A DNA stretch of 64,000 nucleotides, from positions 186,001 to 250,000 of the forward strand of contig CANNBH010000001.1 in the NCBI GenBank assembly GCA_947502815.1, read 5' to 3'. This DNA is from an uncultured Erythrobacter sp. Lineage in GTDB: Bacteria; Pseudomonadota; Alphaproteobacteria; Sphingomonadales; Sphingomonadaceae. Under the pieces are notes generated by a model. That model saw only the letters and a program-made list of their open reading frames with translations, was not told the DNA's origin and made no database searches. The position numbers and the translations under genes are program-made. Below are positions 17,163-25,483 of the stretch, piece after piece (position 1 is the stretch's first letter; each line of letters opens with the position of its first letter).

Positions 17163-17826
17163 CTATTTTGATCTGAACGCGCCGATCCGCTCTTCCATAT
17201 CCGGCCCGCGTCCTTCGCCGTCCATCCATTCGCGGATCAGAGCATCGTCGGCGGGCTTTCCATCGGCTCGGTCTAGCAAGCGTTTGATTGCGGCGTGGCT
17301 GAAATGGCTTTGCGCCGCAATCTGCGCCGCCACCCGTGCAATCTCGGCATCAAATTCGTCATCGGGCACGGTGTATTCGGCCAATCCGATCCGAACCGCT
17401 TCGTCTGCGCCAAACATTTGGGTTGTGAACATCAACCGCTTTGCTGTCGCCAAAGCGGGCGTTGTCATTGGCGACTATGAAATCCGCCGCCAAGGCCACT
17501 TCGAGCGCGCCGGTGTAACAATGCCCATGCACCGCTGCGACCACCGGGATGGGCAGTTTTTCGAGCATGCGCAGCGCTTCGGAATGCCACCCTTTGCTTG
17601 GCGGTGCTTCGCCTTCGGCAATTCCGCCAAGGTCATGTCCGGCAGAAAAGCACTTGCCCGCGCCGCGCAACACAACGCAGCCAATCCCACTGCTGCTGGC
17701 AAGGTCCGCCACATGCGCGCGCAATTCGGCAAACATCTCAACCGTTAAAGAATTGAGCTTGTCTGGACGGTTCAGCGTCAGCTGTGCCCACCCGTCAAAA
17801 TCCTCACGCAAGACTGTGTTGGTCAT
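17163..17826 (-). pseudogene. enoyl-CoA hydratase/isomerase, broken by internal deletion and frameshift
   Basis: Two overlapping reading frames together make a crotonase. The first (17826 down to 17359) carries the N-terminus, CFSAGHDLGG and GALEVALAAD (both oxyanion-hole segments) up to DNARFGD. The second (17468 down to 17163) resumes at ATAKRLMFTTQMF and runs to a normal C-terminus. From family knowledge, about 25 residues that normally follow FGD (the loop with the second catalytic acid) are missing, and the frame changes at the joint near 17445-17450, where both frames share GCGACA. A deletion between short direct repeats explains this. It follows an NTF2-fold gene by one base. A sequencing error alone would not remove so many codons. 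Confidence 0.88.
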
Positions 17827-17827
17827 C

Positions 17828-18184
17828 TCATTTTTCCTCCACTGGCGGGTCGAGATAGTCGCGGTAATAGGTCAATTGTCCGCCTGACACTTTGTAGATG
17901 CCAACCCCGCCTTGCGCGCCATCGGGAGTGTGCATTGTCCACCGCGCCCACACCGCATGATCGTCGCCGCAAATCTCATCGACGGTAAAGCGGATTTTGC
18001 GCTCCCCCATCTCCTTAACCATGGTGGTCATAAACCCAAGGATCGCCTCGCGCCCTTCATATCGGCCCCAAATGGGGTCTTCGAGTAAGGCGTCATCTGC
18101 AAACAATGGCGCCAGTTTCGTGTAGTCGCCCGCGTCCTGAATTTGCCAAAACTGTTCAATCACTCGCTGTGCTTCGCCTACCAT
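17828..18184 (-). CDS. SnoaL-like / ketosteroid-isomerase-like protein
   Basis: A 118-residue NTF2-fold protein: VIEQFWQIQDAGDYTKLAPLFADDAL is the standard N-terminal helix pair and IYKVSGGQLTYYRDYLD the C-terminal strand. A perfect AGGAGGT lies upstream of the ATG at 18184, the best ribosome site in the island. It is immediately upstream (one base) of the enoyl-CoA hydratase pseudogene and divergent to the CMD-family gene. A delta-isomerase role is possible, but the catalytic Tyr/Asp arrangement was not verified. Confidence 0.85.
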   Translation of the reverse strand: MVGEAQRVIEQFWQIQDAGDYTKLAPLFADDALLEDPIWGRYEGREAILGFMTTMVKEMGERKIRFTVDEICGDDHAVWARWTMHTPDGAQGGVGIYKVSGGQLTYYRDYLDPPVEEK

Positions 18185-18305
18185 TGGGACCTCCTGTTGG
18201 TGCGCGGCCTTTGTGGCATGCGCCGGCGATCAGGCCCCCTGCGAAAATGTGGAGGGGCAGACGGGGTCGATATGGGGGTAGTGTGCACCGGATAGGAGAG
18301 TGATC

Positions 18306-18848
18306 ATGTCCACCACGCCCCGCATATCCTCCGCCATTCCGGGAGAGCCTGCTCAATTCGGCAATGGTCTGGCCCATCAACCCGCCATTGCGGAGAGTTT
18401 TGGCGAACTTTACGCTGCGTTCTGGGGCAGCGATGTGTTGTCGGCCCGGCTCAAAGAAGTCGCGCGCATGCGCAATGCGCGTGTCACCGAATGCGGTTTC
18501 TGCCGCAATGTCCGGTTCGACAAGGCAGTGGGGCAAGGGCTTGGCGAGGAAATCGTTGATGACATCGACTGGGGTTATGAAACATCGGACAGGCTGAGCG
18601 ATGCGGAAAAGGCGGTGCTCAAATTCACCGATGCGGTGATCCATGATCCCGAATTGCTAACCGGCGATGCAAAGGCCGCGTTGCAGCGGCATTTGTCGCC
18701 AGAACAGATCGCCGAATTGGGCCTTGGGCTGACGCTGTTTCTGGCTTTGGCAAAGGCGCTGATCACAATGGGGTTGGAGCCGGAGGCGATGGATCGCACC
18801 GTGCTGCCGACACCTGCCCCAGTCCTGGTTGAGGCGGGCCCAGCATGA
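18306..18848 (+). CDS. carboxymuconolactone decarboxylase / AhpD-like family protein
   Basis: A 180-residue all-helical CMD/AhpD-fold protein. ARMRNARVTECGFCRNVRF holds the redox-active CxxC of the family, and LSDAEKAVLKFTDAVIHDP is the second characteristic helix block. I choose ATG 18306 with AGGAGA seven bases upstream, over GTG 18300. Members act as alkylhydroperoxidases or lactone decarboxylases. It is followed with an ATGA overlap by a shorter relative, so the two probably form a hetero-oligomer. Confidence 0.87.
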   Translation: MSTTPRISSAIPGEPAQFGNGLAHQPAIAESFGELYAAFWGSDVLSARLKEVARMRNARVTECGFCRNVRFDKAVGQGLGEEIVDDIDWGYETSDRLSDAEKAVLKFTDAVIHDPELLTGDAKAALQRHLSPEQIAELGLGLTLFLALAKALITMGLEPEAMDRTVLPTPAPVLVEAGPA

Positions 18849-19231
18849 GCGGGCCAGTAACGGAGGCGCTGGGCAATGGCACAAGCGCGGGTTCAGATTT
18901 GGGCGTAAAATACGCGAAGTTCCGTGATGCGTCACATGCAGCTTTGGGTGAGACGATGACAGCACAAATCCGGCATGCTGTGGCTCGGGTGCACGGGTTG
19001 GAGAATGCTCCGGGCGACACGGCCCCGATTGAGGCCCCGCCAGAAGATGCCGCATGGCTCGCCTATGCGCGGCGAATGCCGTTTGAACACACGGCCATCA
19101 CCGATGAAGAGGCCGCCGCTGTGGTCGCGGAATTGGGCGAGGAGCGCTATGTTGCCTTTTCAGTTGTCGCGGCGCTGGCCGATGCGGAATGCCGCGCCGC
19201 GCATGTCGATCTGCCCGGCCTGACGGCGTAA
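18845..19231 (+). CDS. small CMD/AhpD-related protein
   Basis: A 128-residue, alanine-rich helical protein. MTAQIRHAVARVHG, FEHTAITDEEAAAVVAELGEE and YVAFSVVAALADAECR resemble the C-terminal part of CMD-family proteins but lack CxxC. Its ATG overlaps the stop of the CxxC-bearing gene (ATGA), pointing to translational coupling and a complex. Independent catalytic activity is unlikely from what is visible. Family membership is by resemblance and moderately sure. Confidence 0.7.
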   Translation: MSGPVTEALGNGTSAGSDLGVKYAKFRDASHAALGETMTAQIRHAVARVHGLENAPGDTAPIEAPPEDAAWLAYARRMPFEHTAITDEEAAAVVAELGEERYVAFSVVAALADAECRAAHVDLPGLTA

Positions 19232-19235
19232 AGTT

Positions 19236-19772
19236 TCAACCCAATTCGCGGACCGGTTTCGCCCCGTCCCACCCTTGCGCTGCATCTTTCACGAAGGTGT
19301 AAAACCCAGTGAGTGCATCGCTGGGTTCATACAATTCGATCATGTGGCCAATCGTGCTTGCCGCATCAACAAAGGCAAAGCGCATGCCATCGGGCGTTTC
19401 TGATAGCTGGGCGAGGGGGAAGCCAGCCGCTTCGAAATCGGCAATGTCCGCGTCGAGATCGTCCACAAAAACCGCCATGTGATGCAAACCATATCGGCCA
19501 GAGCCGGCTGGAAACAGGTCGTGCATTGCGCTGGGTTCATCCCCATGCTGCTGCACAAATTCGATCATCACATCGCCCCATTGGCCATAGGCAGAGGAAT
19601 GGTCGAAGCGCTGCGGGATGCCCCGATGCGCGTTCTTGGCAAGAGCGACATGACGCAGAATAAAGAAGGGGCCGGAACCAAATTGCGCCGAATGCGCACG
19701 CGCGGCCGCTTCAATTTCGGGCACGAAATAGGCGACCTGCCGGACCGGTAAACCCAGCATTTCTGGCATCAA
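19236..19772 (-). CDS. VOC family (glyoxalase/bleomycin-resistance fold) protein
   Basis: A 178-residue protein with two beta-alpha-beta-beta-beta modules: VRQVAYFVPEIEAAAR starts the first and LHHMAVFVDDLDADIADFEAAGF the second. Metal-ligand candidates are His in RFDHSSAYG, His in LHHMAVFV and Glu in MIELYEP. Such proteins include methylmalonyl-CoA epimerases and extradiol dioxygenases; the length favours a small epimerase/lyase-like member. It overlaps the upstream AMP-ligase gene by four bases, so a CoA-ester substrate is plausible. Confidence 0.87.
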   Translation of the reverse strand: MMPEMLGLPVRQVAYFVPEIEAAARAHSAQFGSGPFFILRHVALAKNAHRGIPQRFDHSSAYGQWGDVMIEFVQQHGDEPSAMHDLFPAGSGRYGLHHMAVFVDDLDADIADFEAAGFPLAQLSETPDGMRFAFVDAASTIGHMIELYEPSDALTGFYTFVKDAAQGWDGAKPVRELG

Positions 19773-21343
19773 TTGACCGCCCGGTCCTTACCTGCCCAAT
19801 AGGGCGCGCGCAGTTCGCGGCGCAGGATTTTGCCCGATGGATTGCGCGGCAATGCTTCAATAAAATCGACCGATTTGGGGCATTTGTAGCCCGCAATATG
19901 GTGACGCGAATGGGCGATCAGATCGGCTTCGCTCAATGTCTCGCCCTCTTTCACCACGACGCAAGCTTTCACCGCCTCGCCCCATTTTTCACTTGGCACA
20001 CCGATTACGGCGACATCGGCGACCTTGGGGTGGGAATAGACCGCGTTCTCAACCTCAGCGGGGTAGATGTTTTCGCCGCCGGATATGATCATGTCCTTCA
20101 CCCGGTCGTGGATGTAGAGATACCCGTCTTCATCAAGGTATCCTGCATCCCCTGTGCGCAGCCAGCCGTCTGCATCAATTGTTTCGGCGGTGGCGTCCGG
20201 GTTGTTCCAATAGCGGCTCATATTCTTTGATGAGCGCGTCGCAATTTCGCCGACTTCATTGGCGGCCACAGGGGCGCCGTCTTCATCGATAATTTTGACT
20301 TCCACTCCGGCGAGCGGCGTCCCGACGCTGCGCATTTTGGGGGAGCCTTCGGGCACGTGATCTTCGGGGTCCAGCGCAACGATGGTGCCGCTTGTCTCGG
20401 TCATTCCGTACATCTGGACAAACCCGCATCCCAACACGTCCATTGCCTGACGCATCAATTCCAGCGGGATCGGCGATGCGCCATAGGTGACGAATTTCAG
20501 GCGACTGAAATCGACCTCACTCACGCGCGGATGATTGAGTAGGATTTGAATGGCGGCTGGAACCAGAAAGATCTTCGATATGTTGAAATTCTGGATCAGA
20601 TCGAGCGCCTGCGCCGGATCATACTCGGGCAAAACGATAGAGTTTGAACCCGCGATCATTGTGCCAATGCCGGTCCCGGTGCCGCTGATATGGAAACACG
20701 GCATGGCCAAAAGGGTAACGTCCCCTTCGACGGGTTCTTGCCAATGGCGTTTTTCGTTTTCGGCCGCGGAATTGGCGCTCGATAAGATTGAGCCATGCGT
20801 CATCACCGCACCTTTGGGGCGGCCAGTCGTGCCCGATGTGTAAAGCTGAAGCGCGTCGTCTGCGAGACCGACCTGAGCGGTGACCGGATCAGCGGCAAAG
20901 CCGTCTCTCCAACCGCGATAATCGGTCCCATCATGGTCTGGTGCGTCAATGCCGATAACGTGTTCGACCAACGGCGTTTCGCTGCGCACCTGCGCGAGCA
21001 TATCGGTAAAACCTTCGCCTACAAACACAACGCGCGCTTCGCAATTGGATAGGATATAGGCGACCTCTGGTGCAGCCAGGCGCCAGTTGACCGGTGTCAT
21101 CACCGCTCCAATTTTTGCCGCTCCCAACAGGGCCTCGAAATAAAGCGGGTGGTTTTTGCCAAGGAAGGAGACCCGCTCCCCCTTGGTCACACCCAGCGCC
21201 ATCAGCGCGTGTGCCACCCGGTTGCTGCCTTCATCCAGCGCGCCGAAAGACATCGTTTCATCGCCAAAGGTAAACGCGTCAGTATCCGGAGAATTTCGCG
21301 CATGTTCGCGCACGATGTCGCAAAAAGAGCTCGCTTCGATCAT
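19769..21343 (-). CDS. AMP-dependent acyl-CoA synthetase (fatty-acid/aromatic-acid CoA ligase)
   Basis: A 524-residue ANL-superfamily ligase. The phosphate loop YTSGTTGRPKG, the motif MYGMTETSG, the hinge region with WLRTGDAGYLDEDGY and the C-terminal lysine in NPSGKILRREL are all intact. It activates a carboxylic acid to its CoA thioester, the entry to the ACAD/thiolase steps encoded at 311-3006. Starts at ATG 21343 or 21358 are possible; the 546-residue ORF is longer than needed. First gene of a two-gene unit with the VOC protein. Confidence 0.93.
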   Translation of the reverse strand: MIEASSFCDIVREHARNSPDTDAFTFGDETMSFGALDEGSNRVAHALMALGVTKGERVSFLGKNHPLYFEALLGAAKIGAVMTPVNWRLAAPEVAYILSNCEARVVFVGEGFTDMLAQVRSETPLVEHVIGIDAPDHDGTDYRGWRDGFAADPVTAQVGLADDALQLYTSGTTGRPKGAVMTHGSILSSANSAAENEKRHWQEPVEGDVTLLAMPCFHISGTGTGIGTMIAGSNSIVLPEYDPAQALDLIQNFNISKIFLVPAAIQILLNHPRVSEVDFSRLKFVTYGASPIPLELMRQAMDVLGCGFVQMYGMTETSGTIVALDPEDHVPEGSPKMRSVGTPLAGVEVKIIDEDGAPVAANEVGEIATRSSKNMSRYWNNPDATAETIDADGWLRTGDAGYLDEDGYLYIHDRVKDMIISGGENIYPAEVENAVYSHPKVADVAVIGVPSEKWGEAVKACVVVKEGETLSEADLIAHSRHHIAGYKCPKSVDFIEALPRNPSGKILRRELRAPYWAGKDRAVN

Positions 21344-21447
21344 TGTATCATTTCCCATAGAGTTCCACGCTACTCGCGGTCGGCGTTTGGGGGCATTGGC
21401 ACAATTCATAGCGGCCCAACCGGCGGGGCCATGTGTATAGCAGGGAA

Positions 21448-21864
21448 ATGACAGATGCGATCATCCCCGAAGGCTTTGCAAAAGCAGAATTCACACCCGG
21501 TTTTCTTGATCACGGCGGCCCGTATTTTCTGAAAGAACGCGCGGGCGGTCCAATGGTGGTGGGCCTGCGGATTTGCGCGCATCACATCAATTATCAGGAT
21601 GCCGCGCATGGCGGGGTCATCTCTACCTTCGCTGATGTTGCGCTAAGCCACGCGGTTTACGATGCCGAACGCCCGCGACTGGCCCCTGCGACGATCACGC
21701 TGCAGGTCAATTATCTTGAGGGCGCAAAACTGGGTGATTGGTTGGAGGCCGATGTGCGGATTGACCGAATTGGTGGCCGCACCGCCTATACATCGGGCAC
21801 CATCATGCGCGCAGATACGGCGATTGCGACGATGAACGGCGTCTTTGCTTTTCGGCGAGCTTAG
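21448..21864 (+). CDS. PaaI-type hotdog-fold thioesterase
   Basis: A 138-residue hotdog protein. HHINYQDAAHGGVISTFADVAL contains the HGG and the acidic residue typical of PaaI/YbgC-like acyl-CoA thioesterases, followed by ITLQVNYLEGAKLGDWLEADV. It should hydrolyse dead-end CoA esters and free CoA. ATG 21448 gives the conventional N-terminus; GTG 21433 is an alternative. Its stop shares TTAG with the convergent SnoaL-like gene. Divergent from the CoA ligase. Confidence 0.9.
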   Translation: MTDAIIPEGFAKAEFTPGFLDHGGPYFLKERAGGPMVVGLRICAHHINYQDAAHGGVISTFADVALSHAVYDAERPRLAPATITLQVNYLEGAKLGDWLEADVRIDRIGGRTAYTSGTIMRADTAIATMNGVFAFRRA

Positions 21865-22400
21865 CCCAAAAAGCGGGCCGCAACCGGCGTGGATGGGTCG
21901 CTTTCATCGTGGGTGCCGCAGAACCCATCGGGTAGTTCAGAAAGGTCCACCCCTTCGGCCATGCGAAATTCGCGCCAATCATACACGCCAGTGCGCTGTG
22001 CGATGCGCCATTCGCCATCGCGTTTTTCGAACCGGTCGATATACCGCCCGGCGATCACAACCGAATAGATCTCGCCTTTGTCTTCGAACGCGATCTCGTT
22101 GGGATAGCCTGCCGGGACCGTGTGCATTGCGGTCATGTATGTTTCGGTGTGGCAGACACTGCCATCTTCAAAATTATACAGCGTTTGACCCAGCTGATGT
22201 TGTGTCGCCAGACAAGGGTCGATGACGGTTCGGGCTTGTTCCACAAAGCCGCGCCAATCCCCCGAGATCACTCCAAACCCGAACTGCGCGTCTTCATGAA
22301 ACACACGGTCCATCATGCCCCACCTCCGACGGTCGATAGCATGAGCATAGGCGGCGAGGATGTCCTGAATCGCGGCGCGATCTTCTAACGTTCCTGTCAT
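21861..22400 (-). CDS. SnoaL-like / NTF2-fold protein
   Basis: A 179-residue SnoaL-like_4 protein, a relative of those at 10711 and 16631: EDRAAIQDILAAYAHAIDRRRW at the N-terminus, RYIDRFEKRDGEWRIAQRTGVYDW in the last strands. It is 3 bases downstream of an MDR reductase gene, with which it forms an operon. Function unproven; an isomerase or dehydratase acting with the reductase is one possibility. Confidence 0.85.
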   Translation of the reverse strand: MTGTLEDRAAIQDILAAYAHAIDRRRWGMMDRVFHEDAQFGFGVISGDWRGFVEQARTVIDPCLATQHQLGQTLYNFEDGSVCHTETYMTAMHTVPAGYPNEIAFEDKGEIYSVVIAGRYIDRFEKRDGEWRIAQRTGVYDWREFRMAEGVDLSELPDGFCGTHDESDPSTPVAARFLG

Positions 22401-22403
22401 GAT

Positions 22404-23399
22404 TTAAAGCTCCACGATAACTTTGCCGATATTGCCGCCGGTGAAGAGTTTTGCATAGGCGGAGAGCGTGTTTTCCAGCCCCTGCGTTACGTCATAGGGC
22501 ATGACAAGCTTACCCTCTTCATGCCAGCCACGCAGCCGCGCGGTGAGGCGTTCGCCTTGATCCATAAAGTCCGGGCTAAAGAACCCTTCGACTCGCAATC
22601 GGCGCATCAAGATTTGATCATATTCGCGCGGCGCGGTGCGCGTGCCGCTGCTATAGTCATGGAGCAAGCCGCATAGGGCGATCCGCCCGTAATGGTTCAT
22701 GCAGGGGATAATATCGTCAAGCATGGGCCCGCCAACATTGTCGAAATAGACGTCAATGCCGCCCGCGACCTGCAACTGATCGCCGACATTTCCCGCTTTA
22801 TAATCCACCGCGCCTGCAATCCCGAGCTCGCCGGTTAAGAACCCGCACTTTTCCGCGCCGCCCGCAATCCCCCATGCCTCACAGCCCAGCAATTTTGCGA
22901 TTTGCACGGCGAGCACGCCGGTTGCTCCAGCAGCGGCGGAAACGAGCACGCGTTCACCCGGTTTTGCGGCCCCAGTTTCTTCAATGCCCCAAAGCGCGGT
23001 CCAACCGTTCATGCCCAGCGGACCGAACCATGCGCGCCTATCCTCAACGGTGGGATCAAGTTTGATCGCTCCGCTCATAACCGCATCCACCTGGCTAAGA
23101 GCGCCCCACACGCCAAAGGCCCGCACAAGGTCTCCTTCGGCAAAGCCATCCGCGCGGCTCGCAACAACTTCGCCCACGACGAGGCCTGTCATTGGCGCGC
23201 CAGTGGGCAGAGGCGGTTGATATCCATCCTCCCGGTCAGTCAGCCAAAGCCGCGTGCCGGCATCCATGGATAGCATTGCGTTGCGGATGCGGATTTCGCC
23301 CTGAGCGAGCTCAGGCAGAGCCTCCTCCACCAGCGCCAATGCGCTGGCAAAGTCGGTGCCTTGGGGACGATTTTCGATGCGCCAAAATCGGTTTTGCAT
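22404..23399 (-). CDS. MDR-type NADP-dependent oxidoreductase (copy 3)
   Basis: A 331-residue MDR of the same group as those at 5553 and 8850. AAAGATGVLAVQIAK is the NADP loop, followed by CEAWGIAGGAEKC and DVYFDNVGGPML. It is more divergent than copies 1 and 2 are to each other, by visible comparison of the motifs. ATG 23399 is chosen over the 12-residue longer ORF. It leads the operon with an NTF2-fold gene and is divergent to the NmrA-like gene. Confidence 0.92.
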   Translation of the reverse strand: MQNRFWRIENRPQGTDFASALALVEEALPELAQGEIRIRNAMLSMDAGTRLWLTDREDGYQPPLPTGAPMTGLVVGEVVASRADGFAEGDLVRAFGVWGALSQVDAVMSGAIKLDPTVEDRRAWFGPLGMNGWTALWGIEETGAAKPGERVLVSAAAGATGVLAVQIAKLLGCEAWGIAGGAEKCGFLTGELGIAGAVDYKAGNVGDQLQVAGGIDVYFDNVGGPMLDDIIPCMNHYGRIALCGLLHDYSSGTRTAPREYDQILMRRLRVEGFFSPDFMDQGERLTARLRGWHEEGKLVMPYDVTQGLENTLSAYAKLFTGGNIGKVIVEL

Positions 23400-23538
23400 G
23401 GCGGCCTTTGTCCGGCGAAGGTGTTGCTTCGGCAAGCCTCCCTTTTGTTAGGGCTCTTGCTAGGGCGCTATCACTTTGGCGCGGTGCGCGAATGGGCGGT
23501 GTTTCGTAAGCTTTGCCGGATAGATATGGAGAGGCATC

Positions 23539-24486
23539 ATGGCACTTATTACAGTAGTTAGCGCATCGGGGCGCCAAGGCTTGGCTCAGGTCGATCAGGC
23601 CCTGAAAGCAGGATACGAAGTGCGCGCGATTTCGCGACAGGAAGACCCGTTCGCCGGTGCCAAGATTGAGGGGATCGAGAATGTCGAAATCCGCAGCATG
23701 GATATCTACGACCCAACTTCCTTTGAGCAAGCGCTCGAAGGATCGGATTATATTTTCTACACTCAGCCGTTGCAGGCGCGCTCTGATCGGGCGACCGTAC
23801 TTGGTGATCTTGGAAAAGCTGCGGCTAAGCTGGGCGTAAAACGTTTGGTTTGGAACACGTCAGGCTGGATTCCTGATCGTCCCGGCGATGCATTCACCTA
23901 TGCTGAGAACACCAAGGCAATCAACGCATTGTGGCGTTCGGGCTGCCCTGGAACGGTGTTTGGCAGCGTGCTGTTTATGGACAACCTGCTGACCAATTGG
24001 GCGCGGCCCTTTATCGTCAATGAAGGGCGTTACGTCTATCCTCACAACCCAGGTCTGGAAGCGAACTGGATCAGCCTGGACGATGTCGCACGGTTCATGT
24101 TGGCCAGTCTGGAACGGCCTGACATGGAAGGCGCATGGATCAATATTGGCGGGCCAGAGCGATTGGTCGGCAAACAAGTGACCCAGTGCCTGTCCGATGC
24201 ATTGGACAAAGACATTGCCTATGATCCCTGCACTCCGGATGAATTTGGTCGTTACCTCGTCGATGCGGCGGGAGATTCAATGCCCGCCGAAATGCGCGAA
24301 GAATTCGCCAAAGGTATCGCGGCGTTTTACGAATTCAACAACGCTTCGCCATCTCAACCGTTTGCGGTGGATATGGACCACGTTTTCGAACGTTTCCCCG
24401 AAATGGAGGGCACGCTAGAGACGATGGCGGATTGGACTAAGCGGCAGGATTGGGGTGAAAGCAATTCGCGGCCCGCGTTTGGGTAG
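23539..24486 (+). CDS. NmrA-like NAD(P)-binding protein
   Basis: A 315-residue atypical SDR of the NmrA family. The N-terminal strand-loop ITVVSASGRQGLAQVDQAL is a modified Rossmann loop, and GVKRLVWNTSGW and NWISLDDVARFML are typical blocks. It lacks an obvious YxxxK, as do NmrA and isoflavone-reductase relatives, so it may be a redox sensor, an isomerase or a reductase. GGAGAGG precedes the ATG. It is divergent from the third MDR gene. Confidence 0.85.
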   Translation: MALITVVSASGRQGLAQVDQALKAGYEVRAISRQEDPFAGAKIEGIENVEIRSMDIYDPTSFEQALEGSDYIFYTQPLQARSDRATVLGDLGKAAAKLGVKRLVWNTSGWIPDRPGDAFTYAENTKAINALWRSGCPGTVFGSVLFMDNLLTNWARPFIVNEGRYVYPHNPGLEANWISLDDVARFMLASLERPDMEGAWINIGGPERLVGKQVTQCLSDALDKDIAYDPCTPDEFGRYLVDAAGDSMPAEMREEFAKGIAAFYEFNNASPSQPFAVDMDHVFERFPEMEGTLETMADWTKRQDWGESNSRPAFG

Positions 24487-24656
24487 GTGTGGGCTGGTCC
24501 CGTCCGGCTGATATGGAAATGAAAGCGGATTGTCGGCTAACCACCCAATTGCGGACAGTCAGGTCAAAGCTGTTTTAGGGTGTATACCCACCCTGGAAAG
24601 TACCGACAAACTTCAAGACGGATTGTCCGGCGTTATATTCGTGCTATCAATTCTAA
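24487..24656. repeat. intergenic region with repeated words and an 18-bp palindrome
   Basis: The nine-base word CGGATTGTC occurs at 24526-24534 and again at 24619-24627, and in inverted form at 25335-25343 on the other side of the lipoprotein gene. AGGGTG-(tatacc)-CACCCT is a perfect palindrome at 24577-24594. A related pair, GGACAGTC...CAAAGCTGT here and GACAAGTC...CAAAGCTGT near 25343-25360, reinforces the impression of a diverged interspersed repeat flanking the next gene. No terminator with a T-run is seen. Confidence 0.4.
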
Positions 24657-25256
24657 ATGACTAGTTTTCCGTACAGAATGGTTGTTTGCATTTCTGCACT
24701 TCTGCTGATCGCAGGATGTTCTGATGTTCAAAACGTGAGGGATTTAATGCCCGTTCAGACTTACCATACAGCAAACACCGTGATGGAGCCAACCCTTCCC
24801 AAAGGCACAGAAATTATGGCCTTTTCGGTCAAAGCAAAAGACGTGCGGCGCGGCGATATTTTGATCGTGAGAGCTAAATCGGAAGAGGATTATGTCGTGC
24901 GTCTCATCGCTTTACCCGGCGACACGATTGCTATCGCAGAGGGGCAGGTCATATTGAATGGAGATGCTGTAGAACAGGTACCAGCCGGAACCTACACGAC
25001 CGATGACGAGTATACATCGCGGCCATCCTCAAGGCTTCGCGAACGGCTTCCCGGAGGTGGCCCACCCTATTTCATACTCGACCTTTATCCAGAATCCCCA
25101 AGCGACAATTTTGCAGAAATTACGCTTTCCGATGACCAGTACTTTTTGATGGGCGATAATCGGGACAACTCTGCCGATAGCCGCTTTAATGATGAGCGTC
25201 TTGGATTAGGTATTGTAAATGGAAAGCAAATTAGAAGGCGCGTGAGCCTTGACTAA
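24657..25256 (+). CDS. signal-peptidase-I-like lipoprotein lacking both catalytic residues
   Basis: A 199-residue protein that ends its leader with LLLIAGC, a lipobox with lipidated Cys21. The rest follows the S26 fold: VMEPTLPKG (box B), RRGDILIV (box C), YVVRLIALPGD (box D) and MGDNRDNSADSR (box E). In LepB the box B serine precedes MxPTL and the box D lysine precedes R; here they are Val42 and Val81, so peptidase activity should be absent. It is shorter than LepB and replaces the membrane helices with a lipid anchor. No Shine-Dalgarno sequence is obvious before ATG 24657. Flanking intergenic repeats suggest transfer or a mobile past. Confidence 0.85.
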   Translation: MTSFPYRMVVCISALLLIAGCSDVQNVRDLMPVQTYHTANTVMEPTLPKGTEIMAFSVKAKDVRRGDILIVRAKSEEDYVVRLIALPGDTIAIAEGQVILNGDAVEQVPAGTYTTDDEYTSRPSSRLRERLPGGGPPYFILDLYPESPSDNFAEITLSDDQYFLMGDNRDNSADSRFNDERLGLGIVNGKQIRRRVSLD

Positions 25257-25279
25257 ATTGAGAAGTAGGATGAGTTGAA

Positions 25280-25333
25280 TTGAACTTGCGGTATGTCTGC
25301 GACCGCGCTCCCGGCCCAACGCAGACAGTTCAA
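25280..25333. repeat. long inverted repeat with 8-nt bulge
   Basis: Left arm TTGAACT (25280-25286) and GTCTGCG (25295-25301) are separated by eight bases; the right arm CGCAGACAGTTCAA (25320-25333) is their exact reverse complement run together. It lies 23 bases after the signal-peptidase-like gene. It may form an mRNA hairpin or be the remnant of a repeat element. A T-run typical of a terminator is absent. Confidence 0.45.
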
Positions 25334-25483
25334 TGACAATCCGACAAGTCCCAAAGCTGTGGTCGATGGCGGATACACCGCGCAATAAGGACGCTCTTGC
25401 CGTTTCGTAAGAAAATCAGTAGCGTGGCCAAACAATAGATCGAATTCATATCCCTAGAATTCAGAGCTTTAAGGAGAAATACT

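Noticed and set aside
17359..17468. programmed frameshift in the enoyl-CoA hydratase
   Set aside because: A frameshift would preserve all residues, but about 25 conserved residues are missing at the joint, so deletion is the better reading.
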